Of a stretch of 64,000 nucleotides of DNA, positions 37,301-49,100 are shown piece after piece. Below the pieces are notes generated by a model. The model saw nothing but the letters and a program-made list of their open reading frames with translations, ran no database searches and was not told the DNA's origin. A program made the translations under genes and the position numbers. How positions within the stretch are numbered: position 1 is the stretch's first letter; each line of letters opens with the position of its first letter. The stretch is from Xiphias gladius (lineage: Eukaryota; Chordata; Actinopteri; Istiophoriformes; Xiphiidae): the NCBI RefSeq assembly GCF_016859285.1, contig NC_053418.1, positions 26,783,329-26,847,328 of the forward strand, in the 5' to 3' direction.

Positions 37301-40300
37301 GAAACCAATTCATTCTTTGGCATTTTTGCTTAAAAATTACCTAATGATTAATGTATTGTCAAATTTGTTGAGTAATTTTCTGTTGATCATTTAATTGACT
37401 AATTGTTTAAGCTCTATTATCCACGGCCCCTGTAATATCATTCCTGTCTTAACTGGACTTGGGATTGTTGCTGCATATTTGTGGTGAAGCTCGAAAAGCA
37501 CAAAAAAAAACAGCCCAGACAATCTGTGCTGTTTGTTGTAAGCCTGTTTGTGAGAAATGGCCTGATGTACCTCGCTGTTTATTTGCAGGTCCTGTGTTTG
37601 GTAACATGAACCAGTTCATTGGACTAGGAATATTTGTGGACACTTACCCCAATGCTGACAAGAGCCATGATGTGAGTAACAGTTGGAAGACTCTGTTTCA
37701 TGACTGTGGTATTGTACTTGTTGGTATTTCTGTTTAATTAAAGACTCTGTTGCGTTCTATCCTGGCATGTTTGTCTTTACTGAGGAAGATGGACATGTCA
37801 AAAGTGTTAATAGCACATTTATTTGTTTGTGCTCGATTATGTCTTCCTGCTTGGTGATTACACGCCATCCAGCCAGATCTGATTGTGTGACACAATTTAA
37901 AGAGTGCCAGAGTACAGCCTGCCAGTCGTGAGTGGCCTCTTTATGTACATTAATTATACTGATTTCAAAAATGTGTCATTTTTCTCTTCCTGCATCTCAT
38001 TTGAATGTGAAGAAAACACAACCTGGAACTCAGGTAGCATCAGAAACTGCTGTTTATTCCATGAGCTAAGCTACTGAATGTCCCTCCGTCTTAAAATATC
38101 CGCCATTTCGTGCCATTTCATTACATCCACCTGTTTTGATTCATCAGTGGTGTTTGTTGTGATTGTGATACTATAACTGAAACATCAGAGTGATTGTGTA
38201 TGTTTGTGGATCTGCATTTGAAGGTGTCTATCTTGTGTCTCCCCTGTCTTCCGCACAGAGGGCTTTCCCGTATATATCAGTGATGCTGGGGAATGGGACT
38301 CTGTCATATGATCACGATCATGATGGACGGACCACTGAACTTGGGGGGTGCACCGCTATGGCACGCAACTCAGTCTCCGACACGTTGCTCCTCATCAGAT
38401 ACTCCAAAAACAGACTCATGGTACGAAACTCTAATTAAGGTGTGGATGGCTTCAAAAATATTCAGACCCCTTCACTTTTTACACACTTTATTTTGCTGTA
38501 GATTTAATTTTTTAATTGAGTAAAATTCCCATTATTGCCCATCAATCTACCCTCCATAAATCATAATGACAAAGTAAAAAACTTGTTTTTAGAAGTGTGC
38601 TAATTTATTTAAAATTAAAAACTCATCACATTTTCAAACCCTTAATTCAGTATTTTTGTAGAAGCCCCTTTGGCAGCAGTTACAGCTTCCAGTCTTCTTG
38701 GGTAAGTCTCTATGAGTTTAGCACACCTGGATTTGGGCAGTTTCATTCTTCCTGGCAGATCCTGTCAAGCTCTGTCAGATTGGATGGGAAGCATCTGTGA
38801 ACTGCCATCCTCAGGTCTCTCTACAGATGTTCTATGGGGTTTAAGTCTGGGCTTTGGCTGGGCCACTCAAGGATAGTCAGAGACTAATCCTGAAGGCACT
38901 CCAGCATTGTAATTCTTCTTTAAATGTTTCATAGTCTTGTCATAATGTAAAATAATGACAATTACTGAGAGGCCCATAAGATGTTGAATTTTTTCATCAT
39001 GGAAAAGTGATAGAGTTAAAACCCAGGTGGAGGATGATGATGATGATGATGATATTAATTGTTGACAAATCTTTTGAGGTTAAGGCATAACCATTGACAG
39101 CTCTGAAATTATACCTATGAAATACTAAAAATTGAAAAAAAAAATTTATAAAGACAATTCCTAGCATTTTTCTATCCTTCATCAGTGACTCATGCTGACC
39201 GTTAATCTGCTCTCCAGCTCATGGTGGATGTGGATGGCAAGCAGGAATGGAAACACTGTGTTGACATCACGGGACTGCGGCTACCTACAGGCTACTTCTT
39301 TGGTGCCTCCTCCGCCACAGGAGACCTATCAGGTATGAAGAATCATCCAAAGGCTGCTTGACCACTGGGAACCTCAGTTTAACTTCAATTATATCTTTAG
39401 GGAAATTGGGTTCCAAGCACCACAGCAAAAACAATTCCAGTAAGATGACTGATGAGATGGAAAATTAGCTTCCCTCCCAAACTCCACAGAGGCTAAAATG
39501 TCAGTAGAAACACTGAAATGGCACAAGTGGTTTGTGTGAGTTCTCTCTTCAAGTGTTAATTACTCACTTGTGCATGTTGCTCCAGATAACCATGACATCA
39601 TCTCCATGAAGTTGTATCAGCTGACAGTAGAGAGGACCCCTGAGGAGGAGAAGGAAGAAGAGGATGAGGTCACCATTCCCAGAGTGGACGACATGGAACA
39701 GTTCCAAGGTAGTTGCACCACGGCCACCTTGCCTCAACTCTCAGTCCTTTCCTGGCTTACTTGATAGTTTGTGGATATTTTATATTTGGTCAATGATCAT
39801 GTGCATGTTCTTGTTTTTACATCTTCTCAGCAGATGGATTTTGCCCCGTTGTCGCAGAATTATAGATAATTCAACTTCCATTTCTTTCTGAGCCTTTATA
39901 TCTATGTTGGCGTAAAGGTTGCGATTGAATGTTCACTCTTGATCTAGAAAACAGCAGGTGACAAAAACAGAGTGAGCTGCAAAACGCACCAGCAAATCCC
40001 ATGACCCTGCACAGGACAGGCTGATTATAGATTAAGGATGAATGGATGGATGATACTTTTGCAGTGTCTCATCCCAAGCATGATACAAACCATTTTAACC
40101 AGTCATGGTCAAATTTTCTAGCTGATGTAGACTACAATGTTTTCTCTTTAGACAGTGACTGGATCTTTTTCTTGTTTTAACAACATATGGAATTTTCTTT
40201 TCATAAAACATACCAACTTATAACCAGCAATGTTTGTCTTAATGAGATGTTGATTTTGTGAAACAACAGCAGCGTTTTGTGATGTAACAAGATAAAATGC

Positions 40301-41229
40301 TGTGAGATAAAAAGGATGACAAGATATATGACAAGAACAGTTTCTTGTTAAAACAGAACAATTTAGTATCTAGTAATAACCAGAACATATGTAATAACTC
40401 TAAAAATGTGTTTTTATAACAGAAAAGGGATCTTTTCTTATTAAAAGCCTTGAAAAGAGTATTTGTCTATAATATCAAACATTCATCGCTAAATGTGCAA
40501 CAATCACGAACGAGGTCTGCAAAGCTGCGGTTTAATCAGAAGTGATTTACTGTGACTGGACGACCAACCCTCATCAGATTTTAATTCAAATGTTGCAAAA
40601 TCCTGGTTGGGCCACAGAAATGCATGACACCTTTTTTCCTTTCGAGTTCGGCACGCTTTAAACCGGTGAGAAGAGCTCAGACAAAAAAGCAAATACAGAA
40701 AGCCTCTCACAGGAAAGAACCAAAACTGCACTCACTTTGGGAGAAATTGTTGTGTTCATGTAGGACATGCTCAGAAGAAGCTGATTCTCATTAAAAGCCC
40801 TGAAAACCTTTTTTCTCAAAAAGCTGATTGAGAAAATAGGATGGTTACATTTCCTTTAGGGGAAACACACTGTCACAGACAGTTTATCTTGCTCTGCAAT
40901 GATATACATGGTGGCATTACCAAATTTCATTTGCTGAAGGCAGCTGAGTGCAACACAACTGAATTTGATTATTGACTTCTGGGGGAGAAATCCCTCCTCT
41001 TGATGTGGTTGTATAAACTTAAACTGGACACTGCTGTGAACCCTCATCTGTATTGATAATGAATCTGTCATCCTTGTGCTTCGCAGTGGATGTCCAGGAG
41101 GTAGGGATGAGTGGAGTCCAGTTCTTCTTCACCCTCCTCTTCTCTGCCCTGGGCCTGGGTGTGCTGGCAGTGGTAGGACTGATGGCTTACGGGCGCTGGA
41201 CGGAAAACAGACGTAAACGCTTCTATTGA
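34304..41229 (+). CDS. lman2l: L-type lectin cargo receptor, LMAN2L/VIP36 family (8 exons, 355 aa)
   Basis: A mannose-binding type I membrane protein of the early secretory pathway that helps carry N-glycoproteins between ER and Golgi. Exons: 34304-34508, 35903-36021, 36352-36469, 37589-37671, 38259-38420, 39218-39332, 39586-39708, 41087-41229. All borders are GT-AG and all phases close. Residues about 28-45 form a signal peptide-like hydrophobic run. The leguminous-type lectin domain follows from about residue 57 (FLKREYSLAKPYRG) to about 285. It includes KKNLNGDGLAIW, VFGNMNQFIGLGIFVDTYPN, the Ca-site loop SYDHDHDG, and ATGDLSDNHDIISMKLYQL. Exon 8 encodes one membrane span and ends KRFY, the cytosolic exit/retention motif of this family. 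The stem has IPRVDDME, closer to LMAN2L (VDNMK) than to LMAN2. Length matches the family (348-356 aa). ATG 34304 is the first in frame, with A at -3 and G at +4. Which teleost copy this is (lman2la, lman2lb or lman2) was not resolved. Confidence 0.94.
34911..35553. repeat. Long-arm foldback element in lectin intron 1
   Basis: The left end TAGCCCCGTT (34911-34920) is the exact reverse complement of AACGGGGCTA (35544-35553). Arms of roughly 150 bp continue inward: the 17 bases at 34987-35003 (gctgctctttaacggag) pair perfectly with 35481-35497, and the gccctcatttttt side at about 35050 pairs with aggatgagaac at about 35430. A unique GC-rich core lies between. It encodes nothing and is a foldback or MITE-type insertion of unknown family. 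Confidence 0.75.
38440..38912 (-). mobile_element. Tc1-like transposon, 3' fragment (lectin intron 5)
   Basis: On the minus strand this is the last 450 bases or so of the same family as the full copy at 47514-49035. The terminal words attcagaccccttcacttttt and gcccctttggcagcagtta appear in the same order, and the transposase end SQSPDLNP is encoded (cagcccagacttaaac-type DNA at about 38845-38870). The 5' two thirds are missing, so the copy cannot move by itself. Confidence 0.85.
39709..41086. other. Lectin gene intron 7 (1.4 kb)
   Basis: This is the last intron before the exon for the membrane span. No repeat or exon was recognised in it. Open frames on the minus strand (40504-40731, 40856-41071) look random. 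Confidence 0.6.
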
Positions 41230-41446
41230 TCAGAGACCAATTGATCCACGTAGGTTTTCAGAATGTATGGTTCGTAATCGACATACATTACAACAATGCA
41301 AAGACTGCCATAGCTTTACTGAAACCATACAACTAAATGAACTGAATGAACAACCTCATGGGCCTGAAGCCCTGAGCCAAGAGAACATAAACAGCCGAGA
41401 TGAACAGGTGAAGAGATCATGAACAGGTGAGCTAGCTGTGAAATAC

Positions 41447-41450
41447 TTTT

Positions 41451-41485
<35 letters not shown>

Positions 41486-41486
41486 T
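41447..41486. repeat. Poly(T) followed by (GT)n
   Basis: About 26 T residues run directly into seven GT units, about 220 bases after the lectin stop codon. On the minus strand this is (AC)n-poly(A), as left by a retroposed tail, but no element body is recognisable beside it. Confidence 0.85.
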
Positions 41487-43062
41487 TATGGAAGATAGAT
41501 CACATAAAGCTGCTCTTGTAGAATATTTTGTGTTAAAATACGCTCATCTCGACTTAAAGCACAGTGGGTATGCAGCATCCCATCGCACTAACTGACACAC
41601 TGTAGATTTCAGACGAACAAAAACATCAGAATCAATGTAAAATCAGATGCTGTTTGTAGTTTACTGACACCATGTTACAGGATTTTGTGGTACTGAAGTT
41701 TAGTTACCTCTTACGGCCACTTGATGCTGCCAACGTGCAGACCCCTTGCTGCACTGAAGTCAAATTGTATTGAGCTCTTCCATGCAAATAAGAGCACCTT
41801 ATAAGCCAGCAAAGCACTTACATCAGCTCATGTGACAAGTAGATTTATGGTAGGTGTTTTTAAATGCATGATACAGTGATACATCACGCTCTATAGTAAA
41901 CGTTAAAGAGGTGATTCGAGTTACCAGTGCTTTTGAAGTGCCTAGCTAGGACCTATAAAGACAAGGTCTCACTTGATGTTCCAGCCCTTTCTGCAGGTTC
42001 CCCTTTTATTTTCCATTTTACATCTCAAATGATTTGGCTTCATCACGTCACTTTCTGAAGTTACTAAAAGTTCTCAGTTATGATAAGCTGGTGTTGTTGG
42101 TTTATCCAAGATCGACTTGTCACTGTTGTGCACCAGATATCATTTTTAGCGCCAGCCTTCATGTAACAAATTCCCTAACTTTTTCTGTGGCACTGAATTT
42201 CATCAGACCCTGGCAATAGAAATATTTCATTATGTTATAAACTAATTCATTTGTGATCATTTTGTTTTGGAATTTTGATCTAGGATGCACTGTGAATTTA
42301 ATAGCCATATGCAGGATTATGCTGTCAAATGTGAGTTTGAGTGAACTGAAGAGTATGTGAATATGAATGCTGTTTACTGTTTAGTTGTGTAACCTGTAAT
42401 ATAGCTGTTAAAACGATGCAGGGCTTTTTCTGCAAATATACAAGTCGGTGCTTCACCCCTAGTGTCCAGTGGATGCAGCTCTGTCGCACTGCGGTTCCTT
42501 CGCGGCTGAGAGACGATCCACTGACTTTCGGTGCCAATCAGTGGTGTGTACAATTAAGTAAGCGGGTTCCAGTCATCTTTCTCCTGTAAGCTGAATTCTT
42601 AACTGTCATGTAAATGAGAAACTTTGTTTCTGTGATTCTGGAGGAGGATCAGGTTAAACTGATTTCCTCAGTTAGATTTGCAGAGAATGCTGATTTCTCT
42701 GCCACGCAAGCAGGTAACCAGGTATGCATGTGCATGACAAAAGACTGCAGACAGGCAAAGTAACAGTGGAGCAGCCAAATGAAAGGACAGATCATTACAG
42801 AGCAATGTGTCCACATATTTAAAAGGAATCCAGCCAAGGTCCGACTGAACTGAATCGAATGCATCCTAATAAATAAGTCGGGTCCACTGCTGAACATTTG
42901 ACTGTTTGTAAAGCACAAACACTTTTGCTCCGCTCTGTCTGTCAGTCTGTTGTCATCTTCTCTCTGTGCTTCTCCAATGCAGACACACACACACCAGAAA
43001 AAAGGATGTGTTGCAGCATCCTGTACCACTACTACAGTTAAAATCTGCAAGCCGTGCTTCCA

Positions 43063-43098
43063 AAATGAAATGCATCACTTTTATGATGCATTTCATTT
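43063..43098. other. Perfect 15-bp inverted repeat with 6-base loop
   Basis: The arms AAATGAAATGCATCA (43063-43077) and TGATGCATTTCATTT (43084-43098) are exact reverse complements around CTTTTA. No T-run follows and no gene overlaps it. Confidence 0.9.
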
Positions 43099-44897
43099 GT
43101 AACATTTTCCTTTACGTACAAACAGTAAAACCATTTTTTCTGAAGCACAAGAGGGAATGCTGCATTTTTCCTGGTTTTCCTCCTGCTAATATATATATAG
43201 ATGGGACAGGGTGCGACCTGAAGTAATTAAAATGAGTAAAGTACAGCCAAAGGTATCAAAAATATCAGTGTCATAAATAAGCTGCAAACATGGTTTTAAA
43301 ATATGCTTGTAAAAAACAAAAAAATGTCGGTAAAACAGCTTAAAACCAATATTGGAAAAGACTCTGCTCAAGAACAGACCGATTCAAGCACTGCACCCCT
43401 GAATCATTTACAATGGACTTCTGAACTGCGATAGACAGGTGACACAGCCAAATCTATTGAACACACGGGGTTATTCAAATAGGCTTTTTCCCAGCGGACA
43501 TTTTGACTTGTCAAAGAAGGAAAAGCACAGGTGTTACTCAGAACGAAGAGGTGGCTCAGTTCTAGTCAAGTGTCCCAGTAAGTCAGGAAAGTGTGACAGA
43601 GAGCCAGCATGCACAGTACCAGGACCCTGAAAGTGAAGCAGCTAAATGGAATTCATCCATCCTTCATTTTATTATTCAAACCTATGCTTTTCTTAATGTG
43701 ACACTTCAAAGTGTCTTCCATTAAAAACGGCCTGTAGTCACTTCATGTAGTCCTCATAAATGGGTGGGTTTTCCCTCTGCAGAAGTACATTTATAGTGCA
43801 AACGTCAACTGAAGGCAAACCAAGTCAGATTCCAGGGATGTTTTAAACTGAAAGTTAGATCTGCACTTCTCTGTCAGTGTGTTTTGTGACTGCAGGCCTC
43901 TCCTGTGTGACATTTTGTATTTTTCTAAACATATCTCGTGTTCACACCAGGAGGGAAAAAAATCCAGAGGCCAAAACTGTAAAACCCCATTTGATGAAAA
44001 ACTGCCGTCAGGTTTAATCTGTATGTTTATCTGTGGAGTACGCAATAAAATTCTACATGTCATGAAAATCTCCCTAGGTGACACGCACTCACGAAGTTAA
44101 AGCCCACACAACACAGCAAGCAGGTTAAATTAGTAGGTAAGAGGGCACACAATGATACGGATAGAAAATAGCAACTCTAAAGCAGTACAATACAGTGCAG
44201 CATTGATTCAGAAAGCTTTTAATGAAGCAAATGAAATTCACTTCTTTGTAACAGTGAAATATTTGTAGGGCTGTTAACTACTAGGGAGATTTTCATGTAG
44301 TTGTATTGTCATTTTGGTTCTCATAGCTGTTTGAAGCCATATCAATCAGTAGTTAACTATAATGAAAACCACTTCATGTTCTTGCTTAGAGTTACAACTC
44401 TATCAGCTGGTTCTTGACGTTTTGTAGACAGAGTCCAATGTTGACTGTTTTTTCTCTTTTCCTCTAATTGTCTGTGTAGGTGCTTTTGTTTTCTCTCTGA
44501 ATGTCAAGCTATTTGTCCTAATCATTAAATTCATGAGCCATCATTGGGACAAACAGCCCTGTAGTTGATAATTTAAATAGTAATGTTAAGCAAATTCTGC
44601 TTTTATTTTGCTAATCAAAATCTTCGTCTGAAGAAATAGAAAAATGCAAGTAAAGGGCAAATGTTCTTCTTGGTCCTGTGTCTGATTTTGTGTTTTTTTT
44701 CAGTAAACGTTTCTATTGTGATTTAACTCATGTGGTAATGGATTTTTTTGTCTTTCTCTACAACAAATTTATGTGAATACTTCAAACTTCGTAAACATTT
44801 TGGACGTTAAAAACCAAGATACGAATGCCGTTCCTAATCCCGTGCGTGTTGTGGACAAAATAATACAAACACTTGTCCATATAGCGCATTACAAATC

Positions 44898-44980
44898 AAG
44901 TGCACCACAACCTGCAGGACTGTCGTATTAGACTGCATTAGTTTTAGCCAGGTGTTCCTAATAAACTGCCAAATGAGTGT
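44898..44980. repeat. Repeat end with ggtgttcctaataaact
   Basis: The words attagactgcattagtttta and ggtgttcctaataaactgcc, ending gagtgtgtgt, form a motif I have seen at the ends of fish interspersed repeats. It lies directly next to the Tc1 end at 44990, so the Tc1 fragment may have landed in or beside it. Confidence 0.35.
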
Positions 44981-44989
44981 GTGTATATA

Positions 44990-45172
44990 CAGTGGCTTCA
45001 GAACGTATTCAGACCCCTTCACTTTTTGCTCACTTTACTGTGTTGTAGATTTTAATTGTAAATGGATAACCTTGCCTTTCTTACCTATCAATCTACACTC
45101 AGTAACCCATAATAACAAAGTGAAAATTTGTTTTTAGAAATTTTTAGTAAATGTATTAAAAATACTTGTGTG
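44990..45172. mobile_element. Tc1-like solo terminal fragment
   Basis: After the dinucleotide TA, the sequence cagtggcttcagaacgtatt and cagaccccttcactttttg matches the terminal inverted repeat of the full copy at 47514-49035. The match continues with agattttaattgtaaatgga and aataacaaagtgaaaatttg. It stops at about 45172 with no transposase and no opposite end. Confidence 0.8.
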
Positions 45173-45399
45173 TAATCAGAGGAAGTAAAGGATTCGGATA
45201 AACTGGTGATAAATTCATCTCATATTTGTTTTCTGAAAAATGTTCTCAGCAGCTCTTTTTTACTGTTATTGCCAAGTGTGGATGCCCATCCTCTTCAGTG
45301 TTGGTCAAGTGGCTATTTCTTTCTAACTGTTAGTAGACAGAGGTATCAGCTGTCTTTCCTCCTCCCCTCTTATTTCTCTTCCTCCTCATACCTGTCTGT

Positions 45400-45490
45400 C
45401 GTCAGCTGACACTGGGAATGGTAGGAACAACACCAAAATACTGCTCACTGCATCTGTCACTGGAATATTGCTGGATACAGTATAGTTAAG
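45400..45490 (+). other. Candidate 5' UTR exon of the tetraspanin gene
   Basis: A good donor (TTAAG then GTAAGC at 45491) lies 655 bases before a good acceptor (pyrimidine run then TACAG at 46141-46145) that opens the exon containing the tetraspanin ATG. A non-coding first exon here would be normal for tetraspanins. The 5' limit is a guess. Confidence 0.25.
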
Positions 45491-46174
45491 GTAAGCCCAG
45501 ATATTTATTTATTTAAGATATTTCACCCATTTTATCTTGTTTTATGAGTTTGTTTCAGTAATTACACTGGGAATTTATAATTGTATAAATGTAAAGACCA
45601 GCTTTATTTGGGAAGAACAAGACAAAAACACACAGAGAATTCAGCTTGAAATCAGTTTAAATTGGCTTAACACAGTATATGCAATAATGCTGGTTTGTTA
45701 AAAGTAGGCATTTGAGTAAGTTTTTGGCATTAATGAAAAAATACATTCTCAAACTGGAAATTGTGACATTAAGCGTAAATGGAACAAAATATTCAGAAAT
45801 TATTTATTAATAATTTTAACTAACTATAACCAACCACGAACTGCTTAAACAAAACACATTCTTGGATATTTAGGTACAAACTTGCAACAAATGGTCAGAT
45901 TAGAGCAGGTAATAATGATTAACTTGAGTCTGAATAGGTCACAAGTGTCCATTGTGCATCATGGGTGAGTGTTGTCATATCAAACAGTGGTGTATTGTAA
46001 ATACTGGGCCACCAAGAGGAACAGGAGTTTAACTTGCTTTCCTTCACAAGTACTTAAGGATTTCTGGCAGACTGCCATTAAGTCAACATTCTGTTTCTGT
46101 GAAGAAATGTTTTAATAAACTTGACTAACTTCTCTCCTCCTACAGATCTTACAGTGGAAGATTTATCAGGAAGG

Positions 46175-49100
46175 ATGAATCACTCCTGTGTAAACTGCTT
46201 GAAAACTCTGGTGATAAATCTCAACTTTCTCTGCTGGGTAGGTGGTTAAAGACCTGTGTTGACTGAAGCCATCACACTGCCAAACCAAACACTGGGTTAT
46301 CCCGTGAAAGTGTGATGCTTGTTACAGCCTTTAGATACAGTAGGATATACACTATAAACCTGGATTATGTCCATATTTGGACAATTCAGAATGTACCATG
46401 GTCACTGTCTTTTTTTTATGGATGGCTGAAATAAAGTTCCCCTTAAAGAAGACAATGGCGGCAAAAACCAGGGCCTGTTTGTATCAAACTTCTAAAAGTA
46501 AAATTTTGAAATTAAGCAAAAGATATGACGATTTATCAAACGCTCTTAAATGTCAGAGTTACAGCGGTCTGTTAAACTGGTTAAGAGTAAAACCTAGATA
46601 ACTACATGATAGAAACAGGCACGAGCACGCTGATGTCTGATAATAATGATAGTAAAACTAATAACAAATCAGCTGAAGCAGTATAATTAAGAATAGTCGT
46701 TTTAGTCTCTTATTCCCAGTTGAACATTTGATAGGATGTCTTATTGCTCACACTCAGACACAAATTTTTTTTACCCTTTAGTTCGTACTTATGAGGGTTC
46801 TGAAGTGTAGTTCTTAGACATATGACAAATACAGGCCAAGCTTCTGAAAGCATGATTTAGGTTATTATTTTTGGTTATCTAATGTTGATTTGAAGGAAGG
46901 TAGATTTTTTTCTAAATGAATATGATGTATCTCTTCCTCTTGCAGAATAAAATTTACTTACATACCAAACATACATACCAAAATTTCATGTCCCTGTTTG
47001 TCACTGACTATTATTAACGTATAGCCTTTGCAGTTTTGAATGTTCTATGCACAAAGTTTTTATACAACTGACAACAAATTTGTGACATTTCTAAGGTAAA
47101 ACTTGAGTTTGTTCTGTATAACACAAGGTCGAAATTACCATATCTTAGTCTGGGCAAATAACCCAACAGAAAAAACACTAACACTGGGTCAAAACGTTGG
47201 TACGGAGTAAAGTTAACCCTATAATGTGTCAGTGCAATAGGGACCCAAAGTGGGTCAATTAGCCGACCGATACAGCATTTTTAAGGTTGATACCAGTATC
47301 GATATTTTAGAGTCCAAGAAAATCCCTTAATAATAAATAATTTGATGTTTTTTTTTCTTTTCTTTCTTCCTTTAAATGAACACATAACAGAAACATTTTG
47401 ATAAGGATCCCTTAATTGTGATGATCAGATAATTGTGACCAAGAAATGTACTGAGCAAAACATTTTACAGTTGAAAACTAAACTAAACTAAACCTTTTCA
47501 TATTTTCTTTATATAGTGCCTTCAGAACGTTTTAGGTCTCCCTCAGTTTTTGCACACTTTATTGTCCTGTAAATTTAATTTTATATGGATAAAATAACCT
47601 TTTTTTTCCCCATCAGTCTCCACTCAGTAACCCCTTAAGTGAAACTATGTTTTCAGATTTTTTTTCAAATGTATTAAATATCAAAACCTGAGATCTTTCA
47701 TTTACGAAACTATTTACACCCTTTGCGGTGGTGGCAAACTGGTGGTGCCACCTGTGGCAAACTGAATTGATTTGACATGGTTTACAAAGGCACACACCTG
47801 CGTGTATAGGGTGCCACGATTCACACTGCATGTCAGCTGTGAAGTCCAAGGCACTCTCTGTAAACCTCCATGATAAAATAGTGGCGAGGCATAGATGAGG
47901 GCAAGTGTATAAAACCATTTATAAGGCTTTGAGTGTTCCCAGGAGCACAGTGGCCTCAATAACTGTGAAATGGAAGACGTTTGGAACCACCAGGACTCTT
48001 CCTAGATTTGGCCGTCAAGCCAGACTGAGTAACTGGGTAAGAAGGGGCTTCGTCAGGGAGGTGACCAAGAACTCAATAGTCACTCTAACAGAGTTTCAAA
48101 AGTCCTCTGCAGAGAGAACTTCCTGAAAGGACCACCATCTCAGCAGCACTCCATCATTTAAGCCTTTATGGTAGAGTGGCTAGATGGAAGCCACTTTGAG
48201 TAAAAGGCATATGACAGCCTCCTTGGAGTTTGAAAAAATTTCATTTAAAGGACTGAGAGAATGAGGAAAAAGACTCTCAGGTTCTGATGAAACAAAAATT
48301 CTGCCCTTTGCACAGAACTCCGGACACTATATCTGGTGAACACCAGGCACTGCTCACCACCTGGCTATTACCATCTCTGTGGTGAAGCATGGTGGTGGCA
48401 GCATCTTGCTATATGGGAACTTCTCAACGGCAGGGACAGAGAGACTGGTCAGAACTGAGGGAAGGTTGAATGAGGTCCTTGAAGAAAACCTGCTCCAGAA
48501 TGCATGTGACCTGAGACTGGGGCGACGGTTCACCTCCCAGCACCACAATCGCCCGAAGCATATAGCCAAGACAATGCCGGAGTGGCTTTGGAACAAGTCT
48601 ATGACTGTCCTTGAGTGGCCCAGCCAAAGCCCAGACTTAAACCCCATAGTACATCTGTAGAGAGACCTGAGGATGGCAGTTCACAGATGCTTCCCATCCA
48701 ATCTGACAGAGCTTGACAGGATCTGCCAGGAAGAATGAAACTGCCCAAATCCAGGTTTGCAAAGCTTGTACAGACTTACCGAGGAAGACTGGAAGCTGTA
48801 ACTGCTGCCAAAGGGGCCTCTACAAAATTCTGAATTAAGGGTCTGCATACGTCTGTAAATGAGAGATTTCAGATTTTGATTTTTAATAAATTTACAAAAG
48901 ATTTCTAAAGAAATGTTTTCACTTTGTCATTTTGGGTTATTAAGTGTAAAAAGATGAGCAAAAACGACAATTTTATCAATCTACAATTAAATCAACACAA
49001 AGTATGCAAAAAGTGAATACTTTCTGAAGCCGCTGTATATGCTGATACACATTTCTGTGATAAGATAATGTTGGTCGATTTATTGGTCAGTTTTAATTAG

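Larger units (their letters stand above)
41230..46174. other. 3' UTR and intergenic region between lectin and tetraspanin genes
   Basis: This region contains the 3' UTR of the lectin gene (end unknown), a poly(T)/GT tract at 41447-41486, a perfect hairpin at 43063-43098, a repeat end at 44898-44980, a solo Tc1 end at 44990-45172 and probably the promoter and 5' UTR exon of the tetraspanin gene. Candidate AATAAA hexamers for the lectin gene occur at about 42870 and 44043. No further gene was recognised. Confidence 0.55.
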
